Shown piece by piece: positions 1-7,815 of a stretch of DNA of 64,000 bases. Source of the DNA: Martelella mediterranea DSM 17316. GTDB lineage: Bacteria; Pseudomonadota; Alphaproteobacteria; Rhizobiales; Rhizobiaceae. Each line of letters opens with the position of its first letter. Position 1 is the stretch's first letter. The translations under genes and the position numbers were made by a program. Location: contig NZ_CP020330.1 in NCBI RefSeq assembly GCF_002043005.1, positions 573,501 to 637,500 of the forward strand. Reading direction: 5' to 3'. Under the pieces are notes generated by a model. That model was not told the origin of the DNA, ran no database searches, and saw nothing but the letters and a program-made list of their open reading frames with translations.

Positions 1-1
1 C

Positions 2-514
2 GTCGATATCGCCGGACTGCGCTCGCTGCCCGAGCGGCTTGCCAGGAAGACCGGCATCACCGCCTATCTGATGCGCCGCTCCGGGCTCGAAGCGGTCTGT
101 CTCGCCAAGGCGGAAGGCACGTCGGTGATCCGCGTCATGCCCGTGGATGTGGGGCAGCGACGGCTGCTGGGCGCGGGTGCGGGCGCGACCGCGCTGCTTT
201 CGGAACTCGGCGATGCGGATGTCGAGCGGGTGCTGGCCGCCATCAAGCCGGAACTCGGCCAGTATGCCGACCTCACGGTCGAGAACATCCGGCAGAACGT
301 TGCGAAGGCCCGGGCCGCCGGTTATGCGATCAGTGACCGTCAGGTCTATTCCTCGACCTTCGGCCTCGGCATGTGCATTCCCGCGAGCGTTGGGCCGCCG
401 GGCTTTGCCGTATCGCTTGCGGCTTACGGGCCAGACGCGACCCCGGAGAATGTGCGCGAATGGATCTCGGTCATGTCAAGCGAGATCGCACGGTTTCGCG
501 ACGAGCGGGCCTGA
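2..514 (+). CDS. IclR-family transcriptional regulator, C-terminal part (truncated by window edge)
   Basis: The frame is open from base 2, so the N-terminal winged helix-turn-helix lies outside the window. The visible 170 residues match the IclR effector-binding domain: a GLRSLPERLARKTG segment that usually follows the linker helix, then the SGLEAVCLAKAEG and VMPVDVGQRRLLGAGAGATALL stretches, and the closing SVGPPGFAVSLAAYGP strand. IclR proteins are ligand-responsive regulators of aromatic and acid catabolism. It ends 21 bp before a pair of MaoC-like genes on the same strand, so it is probably co-transcribed with them and may control them or the nearby TRAP transporter. The target is inferred, not seen. 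Confidence 0.85.
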   Translation, partial: VDIAGLRSLPERLARKTGITAYLMRRSGLEAVCLAKAEGTSVIRVMPVDVGQRRLLGAGAGATALLSELGDADVERVLAAIKPELGQYADLTVENIRQNVAKARAAGYAISDRQVYSSTFGLGMCIPASVGPPGFAVSLAAYGPDATPENVREWISVMSSEIARFRDERA

Positions 515-535
515 CACAATGTCTTCGAGGGCGTC

Positions 536-1021
536 ATGACCGGCTGGCATTTCAGGCGCGACGCGCTGGGCCGGGAAGTCGGCCCCTATTCCTGGACAAT
601 TGAGGCCTGCCGCATTGCCGCGCTCTGCGAGGCAATCGGCGAAAGCTCGGAGATTCACTTCGATGAGGAGGCCGCGCGCCGGGCCGGTTACGCCGGCATC
701 GTGGCGCCGCCGACCTTCGCCCATGTAATCGACGAGGAAACCGCCCGGCAGGCGCGGGAGCAGGGAAACCCGACCGTTCTGGACCTCATCGGCGCCGATC
801 TGCGCCACATCGTGCACGGATCCGAAACCTATGATCTGTTCGCACCGATGCTTTCCGGCGACACCGTGACGATACGCCACCGGATCGACGGTTTCGAGCT
901 GAAGAAGGGCGGCGCTCTCGACCTTGCGCGCGTCACCTCGCGGATCGGGCACCCCGAACGCGGACTTCTGACCACACTGAGCCGCATTTATATCCACGTC
1001 CGGCCAGAGGGGGCGGCATGA
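536..1021 (+). CDS. MaoC-like dehydratase, N-terminal (FAS1_DH) type half-subunit
   Basis: A 161-residue hot-dog-fold protein resembling the N-terminal MaoC dehydratase region. The hydratase-2 motif is degenerate: around residues 35-43 it reads GESSEIHFDEE, keeping the His but not the Asp of the usual Asp-x-Asn-Pro-x-His motif. The gene overlaps the next one by 4 bp (ATGA), and that partner carries the complete motif. The pair therefore probably forms a heteromeric enoyl-CoA hydratase, like two-subunit MaoC enzymes such as HadAB or ChsH1/ChsH2. This pairing is inferred from the overlap and motif distribution. The substrate is unknown. Confidence 0.8.
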   Translation: MTGWHFRRDALGREVGPYSWTIEACRIAALCEAIGESSEIHFDEEAARRAGYAGIVAPPTFAHVIDEETARQAREQGNPTVLDLIGADLRHIVHGSETYDLFAPMLSGDTVTIRHRIDGFELKKGGALDLARVTSRIGHPERGLLTTLSRIYIHVRPEGAA

Positions 1022-1452
1022 CCGGCGCGCTGGCCGCGGCCCGTGTTGGCGATGCGCTGCCCGAACTTCGCTTCGGCCCGATCACCCGCGACCGGCTGGC
1101 GCGTTTCGCCAGGGCCTCGGGCGATCACAACCCGATCCACCTCGACAGTGATTTCGCCCGCGCCGCCGGCGCCGATGAGGTGTTCGGACACGGAATGCTG
1201 ACGATGGGCGTCCTGACCCGGCTCGTCTCCGGCTGGTACGGGCAGGCCGCGCTCCGCCAGCTCGACCTTCGCTTTCTCGCCAAAACCCCGTTGGGCGCGA
1301 CGCTGGCGTGCACAGGAACCGTGACCGACCGGCGTGACGACGCCGACGGGATCCGCCTGACCCTTGCGATCGCCGCTGCGCTTGAGGACGGCACTACGGT
1401 GCTCGCCGGAACCGCACTTGTGGCGCTCCCGCAACCGGGCGAAAGCGCCTGA
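1018..1452 (+). CDS. MaoC-family hydratase (catalytic half-subunit)
   Basis: A 144-residue hot-dog-fold protein with an intact hydratase-2 motif, SGDHNPIHLD at residues 34-43; Asp36 and His41 are the expected catalytic pair adding water to a trans-2-enoyl-CoA. The GHGMLTMGVLTRL segment is also typical of the R-specific enoyl-CoA hydratase group. It overlaps the preceding N-half gene by 4 bp. Its stop lies 11 bp from the end of the convergent enoyl-CoA hydratase gene. Role: hydration or dehydration of an acyl-CoA intermediate. The substrate cannot be read from sequence. Confidence 0.85.
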   Translation: MTGALAAARVGDALPELRFGPITRDRLARFARASGDHNPIHLDSDFARAAGADEVFGHGMLTMGVLTRLVSGWYGQAALRQLDLRFLAKTPLGATLACTGTVTDRRDDADGIRLTLAIAAALEDGTTVLAGTALVALPQPGESA

Positions 1453-1463
1453 CGACTGCCGGC

Positions 1464-2237
1464 CTACCGACCCTGCCATTTCGGCGGGCGCCTCTCGGCG
1501 AAGGCGAGCGCGCCTTCGCGCGCATCCAGCGACGAGGCCAGATGTCCGCCGATCGCCTGATGCCGGGCCGTCTTCTCCTCGAAGCTCCAGTCGTGCTGGC
1601 TTGCGATGACGGCCTTGCTCACCTCGACGCCGAGCGGGCTGTTGGCCGCGATCTGTCCGGCCAGCGCCAGCGCCTCGGTCAGCGCATCTCCCGGCGCACA
1701 CAGCCGGTTCACCAGGCCGAGTTCATATCCCCGCTCGCCGGTGATCGGCTCGCCGGTCAGCGCCATTTCCATCGCGACATTGACCGGCACCTTGCGCGGC
1801 AGATGAAACAGCCCGCCGCCCAGCGCCGCCAGACCGCGCTTCACCTCCGACAGCCCTAACCGCGCATCGCGCGCGGCGACGATCAGGTCGCAGGCAAGCG
1901 CCGCCTCGAAACCGCCGGCGCGGGCATCGCCCTCCACCGCTGCAATGACAGGCTTGCGGAAGCGATGATGCTCGAGCCCCAGGAATCCCCACGGATGGAC
2001 GGAGGGAATGCCCTCGGCGACAAAGGCCTTGAGGTCCATGCCGGAACAGAACGTGCCACCCGCCCCCGTCAGGATCGCCACCCGTAACTTGGGGTTCCGA
2101 TCGAAAGCATCCATCGCCGCGACGGCCTGTTCGTTCATCGCCCGGTTGACCGCATTGCGCGTCTTCGGTCGATTGAGCGTGATCACCGCTATCGCCCCGC
2201 GCATCTCCACCTCGACCACCCTCTCTTCTTTCGTCAT
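1464..2237 (-). CDS. Enoyl-CoA hydratase/isomerase (crotonase family)
   Basis: A 257-residue crotonase-fold protein. TLNRPKTRNAV near residue 20, the oxyanion segment FCSGMDLKAF and the EGDARAGGFEAAL block are visible. Glu111 and Glu131 align with the two catalytic glutamates of enoyl-CoA hydratases, so activity is likely. The open frame extends 40 codons further upstream, but the ATG at 2237 is preceded by a good GGGAGAGGAAG ribosome-binding site and gives a standard-length product. It is convergent with the MaoC pair and divergent from the TRAP transporter, with a shared promoter region that carries a repeated ATGGTA motif. Confidence 0.88.
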   Translation of the reverse strand: MTKEERVVEVEMRGAIAVITLNRPKTRNAVNRAMNEQAVAAMDAFDRNPKLRVAILTGAGGTFCSGMDLKAFVAEGIPSVHPWGFLGLEHHRFRKPVIAAVEGDARAGGFEAALACDLIVAARDARLGLSEVKRGLAALGGGLFHLPRKVPVNVAMEMALTGEPITGERGYELGLVNRLCAPGDALTEALALAGQIAANSPLGVEVSKAVIASQHDWSFEEKTARHQAIGGHLASSLDAREGALAFAERRPPKWQGR

Positions 2238-2291
2238 TCTTCCTCTCCCATCCCGCGCGCCTCGCTCCACCGCCCGCGGCGCCATCATAAA

Positions 2292-2305
2292 TATGTACCA
2301 TAATA
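2292..2305 (-). promoter_or_regulatory. Putative operator copy 1 (TATTATGGTACATA)
   Basis: Read on the minus strand the site is TATTATGGTACATA and lies 55 bp upstream of the enoyl-CoA hydratase start. It matches the copy at 2489-2502 (TATAATGGTATATG) at 11 of 14 positions. The ATGGTA core and the symmetrical placement in front of both divergent units suggest a binding site for one regulator. The IclR protein at the left edge or the GntR/FCD protein at 12343 are candidates; this is inference. Confidence 0.45.
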
Positions 2306-2488
2306 TGGAATACACGAACAGCCTCTCATGGAGCGCTTGACAACACAAGCGCTTCAATGAGACCGCTGGATAAAGTCAATCCGCGATGCCGCCTGCAACA
2401 TTCCTCATGTTTATTAGGTATCTCGCCGTTTTCATGCAGCAGAGACGCACCGTCCGCGTTGCGTCAAAGCCTTTTTCGACTTGTTCTA

Positions 2489-2502
2489 TATAATGGTATA
2501 TG
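2489..2502 (+). promoter_or_regulatory. Putative operator copy 2 (TATAATGGTATATG)
   Basis: The site lies 67 bp upstream of the TRAP binding-protein gene and matches the inverted copy at 2292-2305. It also overlaps a TATAAT-like -10 sequence (2489-2494), so a bound repressor would block polymerase. A shorter ATGGTATA match occurs on the minus strand upstream of the GntR gene at 13012-13019. Confidence 0.45.
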
Positions 2503-2569
2503 ATAAGCGGAGGGTGGAGGTCGGCGCGTTCATCACCTTTTCGCGCCGAAGGCACTCAGGGAGGAATGA

Positions 2570-3793
2570 ATGCATCTCACGAAAATGACGGGCGTACCGT
2601 ATCTTGCCGCCGTTTCGGCCATCGCACTTGTCATCTCCGCCGGCGGCGCACATGCCGCCGAGCAATGGCTTGAGGATCTTGAGCCGCAGACGCTGAAACT
2701 GGCCGATTTTTCCGGCGACCAGAACGCCAATTTCGGCGCTGCCATGGTGAAGTGGGAAGAGGCCATCACCGAATTCACCGAGGGCAAGATCACCTTCGAA
2801 AACTACTGGTCGGCCTCGCTGCTGGGCGCGCTGGACACGGCCGAGGGGGTTGCCGACGGCGTGGCGGATATCGGTCTGGTTCTGGCAAGCTACATTCCGC
2901 AGGAATTCCCGGTCGGCGCCTGGTTCTATGGCTTCGGCTCGGCGCTTACCGGATCGACCGTGCACGATGTCGCCGCCGGCGGCGCGACGGCTCTGGAGAC
3001 CGCCTATACCTTCCAGCCGCTGATCGACGAATTCGCCGAGCACAATCTCAAGATATTGCAGACCACGTCGACCCCGCCCTACAACCTTCTCTGCAACACG
3101 CCCGTCTCGACGCTTGAGGACGCGAAGGGCAAGCGGATGCGCACCAGCGGCCCGGTCTGGGCCGATGAGGTCGCCGCCATCGGCGCCACATCCGTCAGCA
3201 TCGCCTTCAACGAGACCTACGAAGCCCTGCAGCGCGGCGTGATCGACTGTATTGGCCAGAACCCTTATCAGCTCGCCAGCGCGATGACCTACAAGGACGT
3301 CGCCAAGGAATATGTCCCGGTGACCCTGTCGCACATGCAGTCCTCGGCCTGGGTGATGAACCTTGACACCTGGAACAGCTTCCCGCCGGAATTGCAGGCC
3401 TTCATCAACGAACAGAACATCATCGCCGCCAGCAATATCTGGAAGACCTATCTCGAACTCGAGGCCAAGGTCGGCGACCTGATCACCGCCGAGGAAATCC
3501 GCGTCAACGACGTGTCCGAACTGGAGCCGGTGATCGCCGAACAGCGCGCCAAGACGGTTGCCGCCATGGCCGAGACCGCGCCGCCGGCGATCGAGAACCC
3601 GCAGGAGGAGGTCGATCGCTATCTGGAACGGCTGGACTACTGGCGCCAGGTGCTGATCGATCAGGGGCACCCGATTGCCGAACGCTCGCCCGCCGCGATC
3701 ATGGACGCCTTCACAGGTCTGAGCGACGTCGACCTTTCCGGTTTCATCGAGACCTACAAGGAAGAAGCCGGGCCGGTGATCATCGGCCAGTAA
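2570..3793 (+). CDS. TRAP transporter substrate-binding protein, DctP family
   Basis: A 407-residue periplasmic protein that captures the substrate for the adjacent DctQM-type permease. It has a signal peptide (hydrophobic stretch about residues 8-27, cleavage likely after AHA, residue 29). The DctP pattern is seen in GKRMRTSGPVWADEVAAIGA, the segment before the conserved Arg, and in EALQRGVIDCIGQNPYQLAS. It is longer than typical DctP proteins (about 330 residues) owing to extra C-terminal sequence. GGGAGGA precedes the ATG. The ligand is unknown; the acyl-CoA genes around it suggest an organic acid. Confidence 0.92.
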   Translation: MHLTKMTGVPYLAAVSAIALVISAGGAHAAEQWLEDLEPQTLKLADFSGDQNANFGAAMVKWEEAITEFTEGKITFENYWSASLLGALDTAEGVADGVADIGLVLASYIPQEFPVGAWFYGFGSALTGSTVHDVAAGGATALETAYTFQPLIDEFAEHNLKILQTTSTPPYNLLCNTPVSTLEDAKGKRMRTSGPVWADEVAAIGATSVSIAFNETYEALQRGVIDCIGQNPYQLASAMTYKDVAKEYVPVTLSHMQSSAWVMNLDTWNSFPPELQAFINEQNIIAASNIWKTYLELEAKVGDLITAEEIRVNDVSELEPVIAEQRAKTVAAMAETAPPAIENPQEEVDRYLERLDYWRQVLIDQGHPIAERSPAAIMDAFTGLSDVDLSGFIETYKEEAGPVIIGQ

Positions 3794-3809
3794 TCCGGGC
3801 GCGGACCTT

Positions 3810-3832
3810 CCCGGCCGGTTCCGCCGGCCGGG
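3810..3832 (+). terminator. GC-rich hairpin between TRAP binding-protein and permease genes
   Basis: CCCGGCCGG pairs with CCGGCCGGG across a 5-nt loop (TTCCG), followed by GATTTTCGG. It sits 17 bp after the binding-protein stop. Such hairpins commonly stabilise the upstream mRNA or attenuate readthrough, giving more binding protein than permease. Confidence 0.6.
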
Positions 3833-3888
3833 GATTTTCGGCATACTCGTCCGTCGTATACGTCCTTGACTGAGGGGCTCGAAACACC

Positions 3889-4461
3889 ATGACCGGATCG
3901 CCAGAGGCGCAAACGTCACAGACGGCCGAGAAGCTGCCATTGCCGATCAGGCTGATCGACGGATTGTCCGGCTTGTCCGCGGCGCTGGCCGCAGCCGGGT
4001 TGGTGCTGCTGGCGTTGAACGTGTTCCTCGACGTGCTGGGGCGGACCTTCCTGCACCGGGCCATTCCGGGGACGATCGACATGACGATCAACTGGTGGAT
4101 GCCGATGCTGGCATTGCTGGCCTTCGGCTACACTGAAAAGATGCAGGACCACATCAAGGTGACTGTGCTGCTGGATTCCCTGCCCATCGGGTTGAGGCGC
4201 GCCATTGAAGGGGTTTTCAGCCTGCTCGCAGCCGTCCTGCTGATGTTTCTGGCCTATTATACCTGGGTTGACGCCGCCCGCAGCGCCAAGATCGGCGAGA
4301 CCACGTCGTCCTCGCCGCCGGTGATGATCTGGCCGTTCAAATTCGTGGCGGTCGCAGGCGTCATCGTCCTGTCGCTGCAACTGCTGGCGACCGCCTGGCG
4401 GAATTTCAGCGGCCGGCTGCCAAGAGAAATAGATTTCGACGTCGACGAGGCCGCGTTGTGA
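3889..4461 (+). CDS. TRAP transporter small permease, DctQ family
   Basis: A 190-residue membrane protein with about four hydrophobic helices and the DctQ hallmarks: an early NVFLDVLGRTFLHR motif near residue 45 and a WWMPMLALLAFGYTEKMQDHIKV segment of the kind that ends helix 2. DctQ is the small integral subunit bound to DctM. The stop overlaps the GTG start of the large permease by 4 bp (GTGA), implying translational coupling. The N-terminal 20 residues are hydrophilic. Confidence 0.9.
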   Translation: MTGSPEAQTSQTAEKLPLPIRLIDGLSGLSAALAAAGLVLLALNVFLDVLGRTFLHRAIPGTIDMTINWWMPMLALLAFGYTEKMQDHIKVTVLLDSLPIGLRRAIEGVFSLLAAVLLMFLAYYTWVDAARSAKIGETTSSSPPVMIWPFKFVAVAGVIVLSLQLLATAWRNFSGRLPREIDFDVDEAAL

Positions 4462-5939
4462 CAGCAGACAGCATCGATCCTTCCGCACGGGAGAAACGCG
4501 GCGCCCGCCCCGCCGTGGCAGTGTTCATCGTGATGATGGTTCTGGCGCTCGGCGCCACCGGGGCGCTGCTCTTCGGCGACCTTTCCAAGCAGATGTCCGG
4601 CATCCTGGTGATCCTGCTCAGCATCATTCTCCTGCTGATGGGCATTCCCGTCGGCGTGGCGATGCTGGGGGCGGCGCTTCTGGGGCTCTACTCGCTGGCG
4701 GGCCTGCGCGTCGTGACTTCGTCGATGAAGTCGGTTGCGTTCGATTCCGTCGCATCCTGGTCATACAGCGTGATCCCGATGTTCATCCTCATGGGCATGA
4801 TCCTGTGGAAATCGGGCCTGACGTCGAACGCCTTCGAAGCGGCGCGGCGCTGGTTCGGCTGGATGCCGGGCGGCCTGGCCGTGGCCACCAACACCGCAGG
4901 CGCGGTCCTGGCGGCAAGCAGCGGAAGCACAATCGGCATCACCTTCGCGCTCGGCCGGGTGTCGATTCCCGAAATGCTCAAATCGGGTTACGATCCCCGG
5001 CTTGCGGTCGGCAGCGTGGCGGCCGCAGGCACGCTGGGCCAGATCATCCCGCCCAGCCTGCTGCTTGTGATCTACGCAGGCGCTGCCTCCACGCCCGTCG
5101 GCCTGCAATTGCTTGCCGGCTTCGTGCCAGGCTTGCTGCTGGCGGGCAGCTTTTCCGCGATGATCATAATCCGAGCCATGGTGACGCCGGGCCTCGCCCC
5201 GGCGGTAGACATGAGCGGAATTACCTGGCGCATGCGCATGGCGTCGCTTATCGACATCGCTCCGATTGGCGTTGTCATCCTGTGCGTGGTCGGCGGCATT
5301 TTCGCCGGCATCTTTACGGCGACCGAAGCCGGTGTCTACGGCATGATCGCCTCGCTGATCTTCGGCAGCGCCTCGATGCTGTGGCGCGGACAGGGACCCC
5401 GCGACGTGCTGGTCATGATGCGCGAATCGCTGCTCGGCGCGCTGACGGGAACCGCCGCCGTCTTCCTGCTGATCGTCGGCATCGCGGTACTGACGCGGGC
5501 AATGGCGCTCAGCCAGCTTCCCAACACCATCGCCGGACTGATCCTCGATCTCGGCCTCGGAAAGACCGAATTGCTGCTGCTGCTGATCCTCGTCTACCTG
5601 TTCCTCGGAATGTTCATGGACACGCTGGCGATGATGCTGCTCACCATCCCCGTCCTGCTCTCGCCGCTACAGGCCGTCGGCGTGGACCCGCTCTGGTTCG
5701 GCGTGTTTCTCGTGGTGATGGCCGAGGTCGGGCTGCTGACGCCGCCGCTCGGGATCCTGTCATTCGTGGTCCATCGGATCGCATCGGACCCGGCGGCCAA
5801 TCTCGGACGTCCGATCTCGCTTCCCCAGGTGTTCGCGGGCATTGCGCCCTTCGCGCTGACGGCGATGGCATTCCTGCTGCTGCTGATCGCCTTTCCGGAA
5901 ATAGCGACCTGGCTTCCGGAAACGCGGCTATCGCGATAG
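4458..5939 (+). CDS. TRAP transporter large permease, DctM family
   Basis: A 493-residue polytopic protein with a dozen or more hydrophobic segments. Visible DctM signatures include the SWSYSVIPMFILMG segment, the ASSGSTIGITFALG loop, GTLGQIIPPSLLLVIYAG and TATEAGVYGMIASL. It forms the ion-coupled channel that moves the ligand delivered by the binding protein at 2570. It starts with GTG inside the end of the small permease gene. After its stop comes a palindromic repeat and then the convergent lyase gene. Confidence 0.93.
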   Translation: MTADSIDPSAREKRGARPAVAVFIVMMVLALGATGALLFGDLSKQMSGILVILLSIILLLMGIPVGVAMLGAALLGLYSLAGLRVVTSSMKSVAFDSVASWSYSVIPMFILMGMILWKSGLTSNAFEAARRWFGWMPGGLAVATNTAGAVLAASSGSTIGITFALGRVSIPEMLKSGYDPRLAVGSVAAAGTLGQIIPPSLLLVIYAGAASTPVGLQLLAGFVPGLLLAGSFSAMIIIRAMVTPGLAPAVDMSGITWRMRMASLIDIAPIGVVILCVVGGIFAGIFTATEAGVYGMIASLIFGSASMLWRGQGPRDVLVMMRESLLGALTGTAAVFLLIVGIAVLTRAMALSQLPNTIAGLILDLGLGKTELLLLLILVYLFLGMFMDTLAMMLLTIPVLLSPLQAVGVDPLWFGVFLVVMAEVGLLTPPLGILSFVVHRIASDPAANLGRPISLPQVFAGIAPFALTAMAFLLLLIAFPEIATWLPETRLSR

Positions 5940-5994
5940 CCATCGCACGAGGGATCTCCGGCCAAGCCGGTGCGCCCATCCCGTAAAGCTTAAA

Positions 5995-6085
5995 GAGCGG
6001 TTGCGCATTCAGGCAGAATGCGCAACTGCTCCTTTTGTCTTGATGCATTTTCGCGGGCGGCAGGTGATTTCACCCGCGCACGTCA
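5995..6085. repeat. Palindromic intergenic repeat, copy 1 (RIME-like)
   Basis: The left part is an 11-bp perfect stem, GTTGCGCATTC (6000-6010) with GAATGCGCAAC (6016-6026). The right part (6034-6075) reads like the copy at 34665-34707: both run TTTGT.TTG..GCATTTTCGCGG.CG.CAGGTGATT.CACC. It fills the gap between two convergent genes. I assign it to the rhizobial intergenic mosaic element class from memory of that architecture. Confidence 0.6.
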
Positions 6086-6090
6086 AAGGT

Positions 6091-6888
6091 TCAGGCTATG
6101 TCCCCAAGGATCAGCCGGGCGTGATCGATCAGCGGACGGTCGATCATCTTGCCATCGAGCTGCACCGCCGCGCCATTGGCGTTCTCAAGCGCTGCGATGA
6201 CCCGTCGGGCCCAGTCGATCTCGTCATCGCTCGGCGCAAAGCCGGCATTGACCGGCGCGACCTGCGCGGGGTGGATGCACAGTTTTGCACCGAAGCCCAT
6301 CGACCGCGCGTGGCGCACATCGCGGGCGATCGCCTCCGGGTCGGAGAGCGCCGTGGTGACGCCGTCGATCGGCGGCAGGAGGTCGCCGAGCCTTGAGGCC
6401 AGCACGAGTTCGAAACGGGCATGATCGAGCGCGGGGCTGCCTTCGGGAATGCGGGCATCCGCGCTGAAATCGAGATTGCCGAAGGCAAGCCGCGTCAGAC
6501 TCGGAACCTTCACCGTGTCGCGCAGCGCGGCAAGACCGGCGACGGTTTCCACCAGCGCCATGAGCGGGCGGGCGGTCAATCTAGCGGCAATCTCCGCCAT
6601 TCCCGCCGGTTCGGCCTTGGGAACCATGATCTCCGCCGCAAGATCGCGCAAAGCCGCGATGTCATCGCCATGCCAGGGCGTGTCCGCGCCATTGATGCGA
6701 ACGATGCCCGTCCCGCCGTCAGCGAACCATTGCGCGACGTGGGACCGGGCATCATCCTTGGCCTCGGGGCCGACGGCATCCTCGAGATCGAAGATCACCG
6801 CGCCGGCGCCGGCGGCGGCGGCCTTTGCAAACCGGTCGGGGCGATTGCCCGGCACGAACAGATAGCTGCGCGGTGTGGCCATCAGCAT
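6091..6888 (-). CDS. CitE-like CoA-ester lyase (HpcH/HpaI aldolase superfamily; citramalyl/malyl-CoA lyase type)
   Basis: A 265-residue TIM-barrel lyase expected to split a beta-hydroxyacyl-CoA, such as citramalyl-CoA or malyl-CoA, into an acyl-CoA and a 2-oxoacid. Seen are SYLFVPGNRPDRFAKA at the N-terminus, the VIFDLEDAVGPEAKD metal/CoA segment, LMALVETVAGL with the metal Glu, LAFGNLDFSAD with the second acidic ligand, and KLCIHPAQV. The ATG at 6888 overlaps the TGA of the upstream hydratase (TGATG), so it is the last gene of a translationally coupled series. Which beta-hydroxyacyl-CoA it cleaves is unresolved; the neighbours favour a C5 branched dicarboxyl-CoA. Confidence 0.85.
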   Translation of the reverse strand: MLMATPRSYLFVPGNRPDRFAKAAAAGAGAVIFDLEDAVGPEAKDDARSHVAQWFADGGTGIVRINGADTPWHGDDIAALRDLAAEIMVPKAEPAGMAEIAARLTARPLMALVETVAGLAALRDTVKVPSLTRLAFGNLDFSADARIPEGSPALDHARFELVLASRLGDLLPPIDGVTTALSDPEAIARDVRHARSMGFGAKLCIHPAQVAPVNAGFAPSDDEIDWARRVIAALENANGAAVQLDGKMIDRPLIDHARLILGDIA

Positions 6889-7748
6889 CACGCCCCGAAC
6901 ACCGCTTCGGCCTTCATCGCCAGTTCGCCGTTCGGGCCTCTCGCCCACAGCGAAAGACTGTCGGGTGTTTCACCTTCCGCAGCCTCCAGCGTGAAACTGT
7001 CGTCGACGAAAAGCGGCGCCATGCCGCGAAATTCGAACCGCGCCAGACTTCCTTCAGGACGGCAGCGGTGGGCGAAATCCTGGAGCAGCGTGGCCACCAG
7101 CGGCCCGTGGACAACGAGGCCCGGATAGCCTTCCTCTTGCGTGGCATAGGGACGGTCGTAATGGATGCGATGGCCGTTATAGGTCAGCGCCGAATAGCGG
7201 AACAGCAGGACGGGATCCGGCTTGACCTCCTTGGTCCAGATCGCCCCTTCGGGGGCCGCGGCCGGAACCGGCTTCGGTGTGCCGGCCGCCGGCGGCTCGC
7301 GGTAGACGATGTCCTGTTCCTCTTCGATGCAAAGCGTGCCGCCGCTTGAAATCCGGTGGCGGACGGTGACGAAGACCAGCCGGCCAGCGCGGCCGTTCTT
7401 CTCAACGACGTTGAGGATTTCGCTTTCCTTCTCGGCGACCGCGCCAACGGCAAGCGGCGCGTGATAGGAGATGCGGCCGCCGGCCCACATGCGTCGGGGT
7501 AGACCGGTGTCGGGCAGGAAACCGCCGGTCTTGGGGTGTCCATCGACGCCGAGGCCGGAGCGACGGACGAAGGGGTTGAAGAACAGCCAGTGGAAACCGG
7601 CCGGCAGCGGCTGGCCGGCGACCGGCATGTCCGGCAATTCCAACGTCTCGACGAGCGCTGCGACGCGCTCGGCCAGGATCGTCTCGGACTTGGTCTCTCG
7701 GCGCCCGATGGCGCTTTCGGGGCCTGTCATTGCGGCTTCAACGGTCAA
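6888..7748 (-). CDS. HTD2/mesaconyl-C4-CoA-hydratase-like MaoC-family dehydratase
   Basis: About 286 residues, two hot-dog halves. The C-terminal half carries the hydratase signature ALTYNGHRIHYDRPYATQEEGYPGL with GLVVHGPLVATLL; the N-terminal half holds GFHWLFFNPFVRRSGLG-type sequence. This arrangement is found in mesaconyl-C4-CoA hydratase and itaconyl-CoA hydratase relatives. I chose a TTG start at 7748 because GAGGAG lies 6 nt upstream; the ATG at 7730 is an alternative. Placed directly before the CitE-like lyase, it probably forms the hydroxyacyl-CoA that the lyase cleaves. The substrate is inferred from this pairing only. Confidence 0.82.
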   Translation of the reverse strand: MTVEAAMTGPESAIGRRETKSETILAERVAALVETLELPDMPVAGQPLPAGFHWLFFNPFVRRSGLGVDGHPKTGGFLPDTGLPRRMWAGGRISYHAPLAVGAVAEKESEILNVVEKNGRAGRLVFVTVRHRISSGGTLCIEEEQDIVYREPPAAGTPKPVPAAAPEGAIWTKEVKPDPVLLFRYSALTYNGHRIHYDRPYATQEEGYPGLVVHGPLVATLLQDFAHRCRPEGSLARFEFRGMAPLFVDDSFTLEAAEGETPDSLSLWARGPNGELAMKAEAVFGA

Positions 7749-7815
7749 AATCTCACTCCTCAAACCCATTTTGCTTTTGCGCGCCTCCGGACAAAAATCC
7801 CACCCGCGTTGCAGA

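Larger units (their letters stand above)
2238..2569. promoter_or_regulatory. Divergent promoter region between enoyl-CoA hydratase and TRAP transporter
   Basis: This 332-bp gene-free interval separates two divergent units. It is AT-richer than its surroundings near both ends (about 2285-2315 and 2480-2505). These two patches carry related 14-bp sequences in opposite orientation, listed separately as probable operator copies. The middle holds no gene or obvious RNA structure that I can support. Confidence 0.6.

Noticed and set aside
2486..3940. Minus-strand 484-codon frame over the TRAP binding-protein gene
   Set aside because: Antisense shadow of the recognisable DctP-type gene, with composition bias and no motif.
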